A stretch of DNA of 64,000 nt from the NCBI RefSeq assembly GCF_003626695.1, contig NZ_RBAH01000011.1, positions 124,001 through 188,000 on the forward strand, in the 5' to 3' direction. The notes under the pieces were generated by a model. The model saw nothing but the letters and a program-made list of their open reading frames with translations. It was not told the DNA's origin and searched no databases. A program made the translations under genes and the position numbers. The stretch is from Paenibacillus ginsengarvi. Lineage in GTDB: Bacteria; Bacillota; Bacilli; Paenibacillales; NBRC-103111. Shown here piece by piece: positions 9,369-17,953 of this stretch. Each line of letters starts with the position of its first letter. Position 1 is the first letter of the stretch.

Positions 9369-10901
9369 TTACGGATAAAACGTGCTGGCCGGCGTCGTCG
9401 TCGGACACCACCGGGCCGGGCGAAGGAAGTCGAGCAGCGCATTTTTGGCCTTGTCCGTGCCGATGTAGTACAGCGCTTCAGCCGCATGGGCGCGAACGTA
9501 ACGGTTGCTGTCGTCCAATGCAGCGATCAGCGCCGGTACCGCCTTCTCCGCCTGCACGCCCCATTTGGATAAGCTCAGCCCAACTGTAAAGCGCACTTGG
9601 GCATCCTCGTCCCGCAGCGCGTTCGATAACGCCTCGACGCCGACACTGTGCGGCTTCTTGCCGCTCCATGCACCGACCGAGCCAAGCGCATCCGCAGCCG
9701 CGCAGCGCAGTCTTGCCGACTCGTGGGACGCCAGTCCTGCAAGCGTCCGCATCGCTTCCTCCGATTCGCTCGTCCCCTTCAGCTCCCCGAGGGCGAACAC
9801 GGCATAAAACACCTTGTCTTCGTCGGCTCCTCCGGCAACCCGCGTCAGTCCCGGAATCGCCGCATCTCCGGCTACGGATAAGCCGTATCCGGCAAGACGC
9901 GAAGCTTTCCCTTCGCCATGCTCCAATGCTCTCAGCAGCGCCTCGACGCCGTCATCGCCCATCCGGGCCAAGCCGTAGGCGGCGTTAATGCCGACCGGCT
10001 CGAACTCGTCTTCCAGCGCGCGCTCCAGAGCGGCTGCGGCGCCGTACGGCACAGCGGCTGCGCCAAGCACGGCCAGACGATCGCTCGCTTTCGTCCGCTC
10101 CTCCGCATCCCCGGAGCGAAGCTGCTCCAGCAGTGACGCGACTTGCACCGGCGACGCCACCTCCGAGTCTTGCGGCTCTTCGCGGCCGCTAAGCCAGTAC
10201 CACGCATCGCGCCACATCGCTTCGTTCGGATACACCGCATCGCTAATCGCCGCCGGCGTCACCCACTCCAGCTCGCGATTGTCCCAGCTCGGCACGGTCG
10301 GCGCCTGGGTGCGCATAAATTCAAACTTGAGCATAAACCGCTCCTTGCCAAGCAGGTTGGCCGTAGACCGGTGCCAGATGTCGTAATGAATCAGGACGAA
10401 CGTTCCGGCTTCTCCTGCCGCCGTTACTTCTCCCCGGCTTTCGTCCGAGGTGAACGTGCGGCTGTCGAAGTTTTGCGTTCCCGGCATTACGCCCGTCGGT
10501 CCGAGCTCCACCGGCGTATCCTGCGGGAAGTACATAATCATCGCCCACCACGGACGGTGGTTGCGCATCCGCTTGTAGCCCCAATAGCTGTCCTTGTGCC
10601 AGCCGCCCGGCTTCGGCGAGTTATTGAAATGCCCGTGCCGGTGCGCGTGCATCATATAGCCTTCACCAAGTACGCTTGTCAGTGCTCCGCTGACGACCGG
10701 ATGGTCGAATACTTTTTGCAGCTGCGGAATGCGCGGAAGCAGATTGTTGCCCGGATTGCCTTCGCTGCTGTACACTTCGCTCAAATTGGCGATCAGCTCT
10801 TCATGAAACGATTGCGAAAAATCGGTTTTGAGCAGCAGATAACCTTCCGTAATAAATTGGCGCATCTGCTCGTCGGTAAGCAAGCGGTTTTGATTGTCCA
10901 T
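9369..10901 (-). CDS. phytanoyl-CoA dioxygenase-like protein with HEAT repeats
   Basis: 510 residues in two parts. Residues 1-250 resemble Fe(II)/2-oxoglutarate dioxygenases of the PhyH family: iron ligands HKD (His102, Asp104) and a distal His in HYDIWHRS (His177), with a possible 2-oxoglutarate arginine just after. Residues about 265-505 are repeated Ala/Leu-rich helical pairs of HEAT type, for example VPALIAALDDSNRYVRAHAAEALYYIG split over two helices. The pairing suggests an oxygenase that works on a protein or large partner. GGAGGAGAA sits 4 bases before the ATG at 10901, so I rejected the in-frame start at 11021. An AraC gene lies just upstream on the same strand. Substrate unknown. Confidence 0.85.
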   Translation of the reverse strand: MDNQNRLLTDEQMRQFITEGYLLLKTDFSQSFHEELIANLSEVYSSEGNPGNNLLPRIPQLQKVFDHPVVSGALTSVLGEGYMMHAHRHGHFNNSPKPGGWHKDSYWGYKRMRNHRPWWAMIMYFPQDTPVELGPTGVMPGTQNFDSRTFTSDESRGEVTAAGEAGTFVLIHYDIWHRSTANLLGKERFMLKFEFMRTQAPTVPSWDNRELEWVTPAAISDAVYPNEAMWRDAWYWLSGREEPQDSEVASPVQVASLLEQLRSGDAEERTKASDRLAVLGAAAVPYGAAAALERALEDEFEPVGINAAYGLARMGDDGVEALLRALEHGEGKASRLAGYGLSVAGDAAIPGLTRVAGGADEDKVFYAVFALGELKGTSESEEAMRTLAGLASHESARLRCAAADALGSVGAWSGKKPHSVGVEALSNALRDEDAQVRFTVGLSLSKWGVQAEKAVPALIAALDDSNRYVRAHAAEALYYIGTDKAKNALLDFLRPARWCPTTTPASTFYP

Positions 10902-11034
10902 CCCCGTTCTCCTCCATGCCGCATAAGGTTTTGATCTCCCCTTAAATATGACGGATTCCGAATCATAAAGAAATGGAGGAAGTTCACCTTCATTTACACA
11001 AAACAAACCTGTTTTTAGCAAATATGTACATCGG

Positions 11035-11874
11035 TCACGATTTCATCAGCTGCCGGTATTCGGTCGGAGCTACGCCCATATGCTTCTTGAACATGCGCGA
11101 AAAATAATAAAGCTCCAGCCCTACGGCGCGCGCAACCTCCGACACCGGCTCGTTCGTCGCCGTCAGCAGCGATTTGGCCGTTTCCATTTTGAGCCGCTGG
11201 ACGTACTGGATCGGCGAGACGCCGACGAGCTCGCGGAATTGGCGGATCAAATAGTTCGGATGAAAATGAACCAGATCGGCAAGCTGCTGCACCGTCACAT
11301 TTTCGTGCAGATGCGTTTCGATATATTTCAGCACCAGGTTCAGATTGTGCATCCCTTTGTCTTCCCGCGAGGGCGGAAACGAGAGACGGTTTCGCGCGGC
11401 GCCCTCCAAATACAGGCTGATCATTTCGAAAAGCACCGCCTTCTGCATCAGCACGGAGGAAAATTCGCCGCTCTCGTAATGCGCAATAAGCTCCTTGAAC
11501 AACCGGGTCAGCCGCTCTCCGTCTTCCACATCGATAAAATACGGAGCGCCGGTCAGGCGGAACAATTCGGTGTCGCCGATCCTAGCCGTAAAATGGCACC
11601 AGTATTTGCCAAAGTAGTTCTCGTCCAGCGAGTAATACGACATCTTCACGCCGGCCGGCATGACAAAAAGCTGTCCGGGACGGGGATAATACGTTTCCCC
11701 GTCGATCACAAGACAGCCTTCGCCTTCGCGGATATAATAAAACCGGTTGAAGTCCGGCACGAAATTCAATTGCCGCCAGCGCGCATCCACCTTCGAATAA
11801 TTGGCGAACGTCAGATGCACCTGCACGTTGGCCAGCAAATGCCGCAGCCGCGACAGCGATTTGTTCGTCTTCAT
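11035..11874 (-). CDS. AraC family transcriptional regulator
   Basis: 279 residues. The N-terminal half is a cupin-like ligand domain (YYIREGEGCLVIDGETYYPR, about 48-67). The C-terminal 100 residues are the double helix-turn-helix of AraC/XylS proteins (NVTVQQLADLVHFHPNYL, then GVSPIQYVQRLKMETAKSLL and VGLELYYFSRMFKKHMG). GGGAA precedes the ATG at 11874. The stop lies 133 bases before the dioxygenase start, so it may regulate that gene or be cotranscribed with it. The ligand, likely a small organic molecule or sugar, is not deducible. Confidence 0.9.
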   Translation of the reverse strand: MKTNKSLSRLRHLLANVQVHLTFANYSKVDARWRQLNFVPDFNRFYYIREGEGCLVIDGETYYPRPGQLFVMPAGVKMSYYSLDENYFGKYWCHFTARIGDTELFRLTGAPYFIDVEDGERLTRLFKELIAHYESGEFSSVLMQKAVLFEMISLYLEGAARNRLSFPPSREDKGMHNLNLVLKYIETHLHENVTVQQLADLVHFHPNYLIRQFRELVGVSPIQYVQRLKMETAKSLLTATNEPVSEVARAVGLELYYFSRMFKKHMGVAPTEYRQLMKS

Positions 11875-11888
11875 GCGATTCCCGCCGT

Positions 11889-13424
11889 TTACAGGATACT
11901 GGGCGCAGTTCCATACGCTTCGTCCAGCAGCCTCATTTTTTTGTCGAAATATTCCTTGTACGCCTGATTGTAGATCGACGGCTCTTTCGGATTCGGGAAC
12001 CGTTCGATTTTTTGCAAATCCTCGCCTTCTTCTTCCGCACCGGACGGATACACGACCTTGCTGACGGCGCCGCAGCCAAGCCCGATAATCGTCTGACGCT
12101 CCTCCATCATGAGGATGTTGTACAAACTGTCGCGATCGCCGAGCGCATAACCGACGTTTTCGAGATTGCCGAGAATGTTTTTTTGCCGGTACATGTAATA
12201 AGGATGGTACCCGTTCGCGGCCATAAAATCGTTCGCCATCTGCATCATCTCGGCGATTTCATTGCGTCCCCCCACTTCGTACTGGTCGCGGTTTTTCGTC
12301 ATTTTCGAAGCGCGCTTGAACGACAGCGTGTGAACCGTGAGCGACTCCGGCAGCAGCTTCGCCGTCTCGTCCAGCGTATGCTGAAATTCCGCCGTGCCTT
12401 CGTTCGGCAAGCCGATGATCAGGTCCATGTTAATATTGTCCATCCCCATCTGGCGGGACAGCAAAAACTTCTCGACCGTTTCCTCCACCGTATGGTGGCG
12501 GCCGATTTTATCCAGAGTCAGTTGCGTAAAGCTTTGCGGGTTGATGCTGATCCGGTCGACGTTCCATTTCTTCATCACGCGCAGCTTGTCTTCCGTAATC
12601 GTGTCGGGACGCCCGGCCTCGACCGTCAGCTCCCGCACCTTGTCCATATCCGGCAGCGATTCGTGCATCGTTACGAACAAGGCGTCGATCTGCTCCGCCG
12701 TAATGCTGGTCGGGGTGCCGCCTCCCCAATAGATCGTCGTAATGGACAGCCCGGCCCTCTTCAACCATTTGCCCGTTTCGCGAATTTCGTAATGAAGCCC
12801 TTCCAGAAACGTATCGACGGAGCCGTTATTGCCGCGTATGTCGTAAGCGGGGAACGTGCAGTATGCGCATTTCGTCGGGCAGAAAGGAATGCCGATGTAG
12901 AGGCTCACTTCGCGGTCCAGCTCGAACAGATCGGGAATGACCTGGAGCTGGCGTTCGGCGATGTCGGCAAGCAGAGTCGCTTTCTCCTCGGTCAACAAAT
13001 ACTCCTCGCACAGTTGCCGCACACTGGCCTCGCGTCCTTGCTTGCGGAGCATACCGTGCATCAGCTTCGTCGGTCTGACGCCGGTGAGCACTCCCCACGG
13101 CTGCTCTATTCCCGTCGCCTCCTCCAGCACGCGCAGAAGCGCCGAGCTGATGACTCGCTTCAGCTCCTTGCGCCGCTGATCGTCCGACTGCCCGCCAAGG
13201 CGCCGCCGTTCCCCTGCACTCCAGCTCTCGGCCGTGTCCGCCATCTGCAGTTGCGCCTGCACGTCCGCCGTGTCGTTCTCACAGTTCACCGTAAGCGCGA
13301 TCCGCATCGCAGCGTCTTCCGCCGCCTCGTGCACAACTTCGACCTGCTCGAAAAATAGCTTGCATATATGAAACAGATTGATGTCAAAATCGGGAAAGTT
13401 GTTTTGAATCACTTGAATTTTCAT
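11889..13424 (-). CDS. hemZ: coproporphyrinogen III dehydrogenase HemZ
   Basis: 511-residue radical SAM enzyme of the HemN/HemZ group. It has the iron-sulfur cluster motif CxxxCxxC (Cys182, Cys186, Cys189; CPTKCAYCTF), GGGTPTS at about 250, and DLIIGLPNEGTAEFQ at about 345. The long N-terminal domain before the radical SAM core is typical of HemZ rather than HemN. The family is tied to oxygen-independent heme synthesis. It lies 14 bases upstream of the AraC gene. The ribosome site is weak (AAGGGG about 12 bases away), so the start at 13424 rests partly on the conserved N-terminus. Confidence 0.88.
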   Translation of the reverse strand: MKIQVIQNNFPDFDINLFHICKLFFEQVEVVHEAAEDAAMRIALTVNCENDTADVQAQLQMADTAESWSAGERRRLGGQSDDQRRKELKRVISSALLRVLEEATGIEQPWGVLTGVRPTKLMHGMLRKQGREASVRQLCEEYLLTEEKATLLADIAERQLQVIPDLFELDREVSLYIGIPFCPTKCAYCTFPAYDIRGNNGSVDTFLEGLHYEIRETGKWLKRAGLSITTIYWGGGTPTSITAEQIDALFVTMHESLPDMDKVRELTVEAGRPDTITEDKLRVMKKWNVDRISINPQSFTQLTLDKIGRHHTVEETVEKFLLSRQMGMDNINMDLIIGLPNEGTAEFQHTLDETAKLLPESLTVHTLSFKRASKMTKNRDQYEVGGRNEIAEMMQMANDFMAANGYHPYYMYRQKNILGNLENVGYALGDRDSLYNILMMEERQTIIGLGCGAVSKVVYPSGAEEEGEDLQKIERFPNPKEPSIYNQAYKEYFDKKMRLLDEAYGTAPSIL

Positions 13425-13455
13425 CGCTCAATACGCCCCTTACTTCTTCGATCCG

Positions 13456-13650
13456 TATAAGCTGAACGAACAACATCGAGGAATAGGCCTAAGTGCAATG
13501 GAGGAATGGAATGGCCTCGCAGCGAGTTTTGGCTTGGAGTTCCGACGGTCCGAAGGCCCATTAAATCCAGGGAACTCCAAACAAGATGTCTGAAGCGGAC
13601 TTCCATTTCGGAATGGAACGGACCTCCACAACATTCGTTCAGCTTATATA
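13456..13650. repeat. 195-bp inverted-repeat element (MITE-like or structured RNA)
   Basis: The ends are inverted copies, TATAAGCTGAACGAA at 13456-13470 and TTCGTTCAGCTTATA at 13634-13648. Inside are further pairings: GGAGTTCC (about 13536) with GGAACTCC (about 13571), and TCCATT with AATGGA (about 13602-13617). Terminal inverted repeats plus the non-coding interior suggest a miniature mobile or extragenic repeat; a single folded RNA is the alternative. No clear target-site duplication is visible. Confidence 0.6.
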
Positions 13651-13717
13651 GCACACCTATTTTATCACAATAACCGGCGGGCGGCATCTCGCGGATCGAA
13701 GAAACGGGCAAACGGAT

Positions 13718-13894
13718 TTAAGAGCGCATCGGCTTGCGGGGCGAATGTTTCTTATGGGCATGGCCGGAAGCCCATTCTTCGGCCGCTTCGGCGGCGAACG
13801 CTCCGCCGCTCATTCCCGTCGATTCGTGAACATCGTTATGCATAAGCCGATTGCCCGGCTCAAGCAGTATCGCTTCTTTTTTGGATCGGCGCAT
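13718..13894 (-). CDS. small basic hypothetical protein, 58 residues
   Basis: ATG at 13894 is preceded by AAGGAG at 11 bases. The frame runs 58 residues to TAA at 13718. The protein opens with MRRSKKEAILLEPGNR, has a Gly/Ala-rich middle (GGAFAAEAAEEWASG) and ends in a basic HAHKKHSPRKPMRS tail. No membrane segment or signal is present. It sits downstream of the FhuF-like gene's terminator and upstream of the repeat element, so it is probably its own unit. I do not recognise it. The ribosome site and a sensible amino-acid pattern support it over chance. Confidence 0.6.
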   Translation of the reverse strand: MRRSKKEAILLEPGNRLMHNDVHESTGMSGGAFAAEAAEEWASGHAHKKHSPRKPMRS

Positions 13895-13984
13895 CAGGCT
13901 TGTGTCTCCTTCACTCTTTCGAAACTGTATTACCAGTTTCTCCAGGAAAGCGGAAATCCATAAGGCCGCTTGCCAGGGCGGCCG

Positions 13985-14023
13985 AAACGCAAAATAAGCT
14001 TTGGCCGAATCGCACCAAAGCTT
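13985..14023 (-). terminator. terminator of the FhuF-like gene
   Basis: On the minus strand AAGCTTTGG pairs with CCAAAGCTT around a 10-base loop, followed by ATTTTGCGTTT. A second GC-rich hairpin (GGCCGC/GCGGCC) lies at 13963-13983. Confidence 0.8.
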
Positions 14024-14052
14024 CGTTCGTCTTTGTTTTCTTTACGCCCTGC

Positions 14053-14847
14053 TCAAGGAGAGACTGCCACCGCCGCGCGCGCCTGAAGCCGGCGTTCTTC
14101 CCGTTCCGATTCCTTAATGCGCGGGCATGTATAGCAATAATAACCGCCCTCGGTCCGGTAATACTGGCAGCAGGAGTTTTTCATTCGAAGCTGCTTGCAA
14201 GGATCCTTCAAATCTTCAACCCAGCGGATTATAACGTCAAACGGGTTTATGACCCGGCCGAATACGGACGCAGGAAGCTCCTTCACTAAAAACGAGTAAT
14301 CGTCCGCGATCGCCGCGCGCTCCCGCTCGTTCGCAGCCGCCAGCATCCATTGCTCGGTCATGAAGTTGAATCGGGTCGGAAGCAGCCCCCACAGCTGCCC
14401 TATGTCGATTCCGGACACGTTCGACACGCTTTCGTACAGCGGCTTGACCGTACCGCCGTAAAACCCTGCATAAACGTCCTCCAGCCAGCTCCGGTGTTCC
14501 GCCAGCCCGATAGGCGCCGCTTGCGCCGACCAGCGGTCCAGCTTGTAGGCGATTCCTGACTTCCCTTCTTGAGCGAACAGCTGCACCGATATATTGTTCA
14601 GCGACAAATCGATCGAGCGGCCGAGCACCGATATCGCATACTGCAGCGCCAGCCCAACGTTCGCAAATTGGTTGCAAAAATACGTTGCCGCCGCGATCCG
14701 GTCCAGCCCTTTCATAAGCGGTCTGTAAACCTCGAGCAGCCGTTCCATCTCTTCCGGCTCCAGCAGGCGCGACGCAGGTATGACATAGACGACCTTGTCC
14801 GCATCGCTTGGACCGACATTGAACTTGTGCAAGCTATCGAAATTCAC
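14053..14847 (-). CDS. FhuF-like ferric siderophore reductase
   Basis: 264 residues. The C-terminal segment has the FhuF-type [2Fe-2S] cysteine pattern, a CC pair followed by CxxC (KNSCCQYYRTEGGYYCYTC), near residues 230-247. FhuF-like proteins reduce ferric iron from imported hydroxamate siderophores in the cytoplasm. The GTG at 14847 is chosen because AGGGAG lies 8 bases upstream; the ATG at 14877 has no ribosome site. A perfect Fur box and a consensus promoter lie directly upstream, which supports an iron role. No siderophore transporter is adjacent. An IucA/IucC-like C-terminal fold is an alternative. Confidence 0.85.
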   Translation of the reverse strand: MNFDSLHKFNVGPSDADKVVYVIPASRLLEPEEMERLLEVYRPLMKGLDRIAAATYFCNQFANVGLALQYAISVLGRSIDLSLNNISVQLFAQEGKSGIAYKLDRWSAQAAPIGLAEHRSWLEDVYAGFYGGTVKPLYESVSNVSGIDIGQLWGLLPTRFNFMTEQWMLAAANERERAAIADDYSFLVKELPASVFGRVINPFDVIIRWVEDLKDPCKQLRMKNSCCQYYRTEGGYYCYTCPRIKESEREERRLQARAAVAVSP

Positions 14848-14890
14848 AGCGGCCACTCCCTTTTCTATGTAAACCATTAATAGTCGAAAT

Positions 14891-14905
14891 TGATAATCAT
14901 TATCA
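14891..14905. promoter_or_regulatory. Fur box
   Basis: TGATAATCATTATCA is a perfect 7-1-7 Fur operator. It starts at the last base of the -10 box and covers the start-site region of the FhuF-like gene, so iron-loaded Fur should block transcription. Confidence 0.92.
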
Positions 14906-14933
14906 TTATAACGACAAAAAAAGAGCCCGTCAA
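14905..14933 (-). promoter_or_regulatory. promoter of the FhuF-like gene
   Basis: TTGACG (14933-14928), 17 bases, TATAAT (14910-14905) on the minus strand. The -35 box is the loop of the upstream dtd terminator. Confidence 0.88.
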
Positions 14934-14942
14934 CGGCTCTCC
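14915..14942 (-). terminator. dtd terminator, overlapping the dtd stop codon
   Basis: AGAGCCG/CGGGCTCT hairpin followed by a seven-T run. The dtd stop TGA (14932-14930) lies in its loop, which is also the next gene's -35 box. Confidence 0.88.
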
Positions 14943-15370
14943 AAAAGAAGCGTCACCGGTCCCCAATTCGTAAATTGCACATCCATCATAGCGCCGAATA
15001 CGCCGGTTTCCACTCGCAGCCCTTGTTCGCGCAGCAGTTCGTTAAACCGCTCGTACAGCGGCTTCGCCTGCTCGGGACGGGCGGCCGCCATGAAGTTGGG
15101 CCGCTTCCCTTTGCGCGTATCTCCGTACAGCGTAAACTGCGACACCGATAACACCGCGCCGCCCGCGTCCAGCACGGACAGGTTCATCTTCCCTTCGGCG
15201 TCCTCGAAGATGCGCAGCCCGGCCAACTTCTCGGCCAAATAACGGGCGTCCTGCTCGGTATCTTCGTGCGTAACGCCGACCAGCGCGACAAGCCCTTGTT
15301 CGATGCGGCCTACGACTTCGCCGTCTACCGTCACCTGCGCCTCCTTGCTTCTCTGTACGACGATTCTCAA
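14930..15370 (-). CDS. dtd: D-aminoacyl-tRNA deacylase
   Basis: 146 residues, the standard length. It hydrolyses D-amino acids from tRNA and so protects translation. Signatures are [12 protein letters not shown] (about 77-88) and the Gly-cisPro element NWGPVT (about 137-142). It lies 15 bases downstream of rel in the same direction, as in B. subtilis, and ends inside its own terminator hairpin. Confidence 0.95.
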   Translation of the reverse strand: MRIVVQRSKEAQVTVDGEVVGRIEQGLVALVGVTHEDTEQDARYLAEKLAGLRIFEDAEGKMNLSVLDAGGAVLSVSQFTLYGDTRKGKRPNFMAAARPEQAKPLYERFNELLREQGLRVETGVFGAMMDVQFTNWGPVTLLLESR

Positions 15371-15385
15371 GTTCCGTGCTCTCCC

Positions 15386-17572
15386 TTACGTTTGCATAAT
15401 CCGCTGAACGGAATAAATGTCCTTGACGCGTTTGATTTTTTCCACAACCGCATGCAAATGATCCGTATTTTTAATCAAAATCGTCATGTGAATGATCGCC
15501 ATTTTGTTTTTGTCCGAGCGGCCGGATACGGCGGATATGACCGTTTTGCTTTCCGATACGGCCTGCAGCACCTCGTTCATAAAGGCGCGGCGGTTATTGC
15601 CGGTAATCTCGATCTCGACATGGTAGTTCGCCTCGACGGCCGCTTCCCATTCGACCTCGATCATCCGGTTCTGGTCGTCCTCGTCCCCGCACGGAATGTT
15701 CGTACAGTCTTCGCGGTGGATTGAGACGCCTCGCCCGCGCGTAATGTAGCCGATAATCGGATCGCCGGGAACCGGGTTGCAGCAGCGGGCGAACCGGACG
15801 AGCATATTGTCCACGCCGTGGACGCGAACGCCGTGCGTCGGCCTGCTCTTCTTCTCGAGCGGCGCCTTCACTTCCTTCACTTCGCTGGTCAGCTCGAGCG
15901 CTTTCGCCTGCGCTTCTTCGTTTTCCTTGCGCAGCTTGTCCGTCAGACGGGTGCAGATTTGCGCCGCCGTTATACCGCCGAAGCCAACTGCGGACATCAT
16001 ATCCTCGATGTCGCCGAAGTTGAACTTCCTCGCGACCTCCTGCAAGTTGTCGTCGGTCATGATCGACGAAGGCTCGAGGCCGAGACGCTTCAGCTCCCGC
16101 TCGATCGCTTCCTTGCCCTTCTGGACGTTCTCTTCCCGCTTCTCCTTTTTGAACCATTGCTTGATTTTGCTGCGCGCATGCGAGGACTGGGCGATTTTCA
16201 CCCAATCCTGACTCGGGCCGTATGAATGCTTGGACGTCAAAATTTCCACGATATCGCCCGTGCTCAGCTTATGGTCGAGCGGCACGATGCGTCCGTTCAC
16301 TTTCGCTCCGACGGTCCGGTTGCCGATCTCCGTATGAATGCGGTAGGCAAAATCAAGCGGCACGGAACCGGCCGGCAGCTCGATCACCTCGCCCTTCGGC
16401 GTAAACACGAATACGAGGTCGGAGAAAAAGTCCATTTTGAGCGATTCCATAAATTCCGCGGCGTCTCGCGTTTCCTGCTGCAGCTCGAGTATTTCGCGAA
16501 AAAAATTCATCCGGTCGCCGAAGCCGCCCGAAGGCACCATCGAGCCTTCCTTGTACGCCCAGTGAGCGGCGATGCCGAACTCGGACGTCTTGTGCATGTC
16601 CCATGTGCGAATCTGCACCTCGAGCGGCTCCCCGCTCGGGCCAACGACCGTCGTATGCAGCGACTGGTACATATTCGGCTTCGGCATGGCGATATAGTCT
16701 TTGAACCGTCCCGGCATCGGCTTCCACAGCGTATGGATAATGCCGAGCGTCGCGTAGCAATCTTTAATATTTTCGACAATGACGCGAATGGCAAGCAGAT
16801 CGTATATTTCGTTAAACTGCTTGTTTTTCGTCGTCATCTTTTTGTAAATGCTGTAAATATGTTTCGGCCGTCCGGAAATATCGCCTTGGGTGCCCATTTC
16901 CGCAAGCTTGCCGCGAATGCTGGCGATAATCTCCTCGATATATTTCTCGCGTTCGACCCGCTTTTTCTGCATCAGGTTGACGATCCGGTAATACTGTTGC
17001 GGATTCAAATAACGGAGGGCGATATCCTCCATCTCCCACTTGATCGCGGATATACCGAGCCGATGGGCAATCGGGCAAAAAATCTCCAGCGTTTCGTCGG
17101 CAATGCGCCGCTGCGCTTCCTCGGACTGGAATTTGAGCGTGCGCATATTATGCAGACGGTCGGCCAGCTTTATAAGAATGACCCGGATATCCTGGGCCAT
17201 CGCCACGAACATTTTGCGATAATTTTCGTTTTGCTGCTCTTCCTTCGATTTGAACTTGATTTTCTCCAGCTTGGTCAGGCCGTCGACGAGCAGTGCGCAA
17301 GTTTTGCCGAATTGCTTCTCCACCGTAGCGAGCGATACGGTCGTATCCTCGACGACATCATGAAGCAGGGCGGCGATAATCGAGGTGACATCCATCTGCA
17401 TATTCACCAAAATTTCGGCAACGGCCAGCGGATGCAAAATATAAGGCTCCCCCGACTTGCGTACCTGCCCATGATGGGCTTGATCGGCAAAGTCGAATGC
17501 TTCGCGGATTCGAACGAGGTCGTTTGGTTTCAAGTAAGCCGCCGCGCGTTCCAGTAAAAGCTCAATGCCCAT
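15386..17572 (-). CDS. rel: bifunctional (p)ppGpp synthetase/hydrolase
   Basis: 728 residues. Makes and degrades the stringent-response alarmone. Domains in order: HD hydrolase (HPLAVAEIL, ALLHDVVEDT, about 50-80), synthetase (YQSLHTTVVGPSGEPLEVQ, about 300), TGS (VFVFTPKGEVIELP, about 385), a zinc-finger/helical linker (RFARCCNPVPGDPI) and a C-terminal ACT domain. The ATG at 17572 gives the family start MGIELLLERA. The ribosome site is distant (AGGAG 14 bases away), so expression may be modest. dtd follows in the same unit. Confidence 0.96.
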   Translation of the reverse strand: MGIELLLERAAAYLKPNDLVRIREAFDFADQAHHGQVRKSGEPYILHPLAVAEILVNMQMDVTSIIAALLHDVVEDTTVSLATVEKQFGKTCALLVDGLTKLEKIKFKSKEEQQNENYRKMFVAMAQDIRVILIKLADRLHNMRTLKFQSEEAQRRIADETLEIFCPIAHRLGISAIKWEMEDIALRYLNPQQYYRIVNLMQKKRVEREKYIEEIIASIRGKLAEMGTQGDISGRPKHIYSIYKKMTTKNKQFNEIYDLLAIRVIVENIKDCYATLGIIHTLWKPMPGRFKDYIAMPKPNMYQSLHTTVVGPSGEPLEVQIRTWDMHKTSEFGIAAHWAYKEGSMVPSGGFGDRMNFFREILELQQETRDAAEFMESLKMDFFSDLVFVFTPKGEVIELPAGSVPLDFAYRIHTEIGNRTVGAKVNGRIVPLDHKLSTGDIVEILTSKHSYGPSQDWVKIAQSSHARSKIKQWFKKEKREENVQKGKEAIERELKRLGLEPSSIMTDDNLQEVARKFNFGDIEDMMSAVGFGGITAAQICTRLTDKLRKENEEAQAKALELTSEVKEVKAPLEKKSRPTHGVRVHGVDNMLVRFARCCNPVPGDPIIGYITRGRGVSIHREDCTNIPCGDEDDQNRMIEVEWEAAVEANYHVEIEITGNNRRAFMNEVLQAVSESKTVISAVSGRSDKNKMAIIHMTILIKNTDHLHAVVEKIKRVKDIYSVQRIMQT

Positions 17573-17953
17573 CGTTATTATACCTACTCCTGCCACATTC
17601 GTTTTATGGTTCCGGGCTCCCCGCAAAGCTTCAGGAACAATCTTCGGTTTGGGGGGCAGAGATTATGCTTCGCTTTGAGGGTTGTTTCTTCATTATGCCC
17701 TTGAATACAGGCTTCGTCAACTGAAACGGGTCAATTTCAGGCCAACGCTATCTAGCGTTTCATCCACAAGACGATGGCTTTCGTTCTCGACATAATCCCC
17801 CACAAAGCGGGGTTCGGGCTTCGATGCTTTGCGGGGGGCCTCAACAAAAAAAGACAAGTGCTTTTTCTGCATATTTCTGCTATTCTATTGGATGGTATTT
17901 TATAATTGTGTCCAATTTGTGACAATTAACGAACGTAAAGGAGAATGTCGCCC
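17573..17953. other. divergent intergenic region between rel and the uracil permease
   Basis: Contains the rel promoter on the minus strand: TTGACG (17720-17715), 17 bases, CATAAT (17697-17692). A perfect palindrome AACGCTAtcTAGCGTT lies at 17743-17758. A larger hairpin CCCC(A)CAAAGC / GCTTTG(C)GGGG spans 17799-17837. For the permease there is a TATAAT at 17901-17906 with a poor -35, followed by an inverted repeat AATTGT...ACAATT (17904-17927) that could be an operator. No gene seen. Confidence 0.7.

Noticed and set aside
13745..14289. Rightward frames at 13745-13963 and 13900-14289
   Set aside because: They overlap the minus-strand small protein, two terminator hairpins and the FhuF-like gene end; no ribosome sites.
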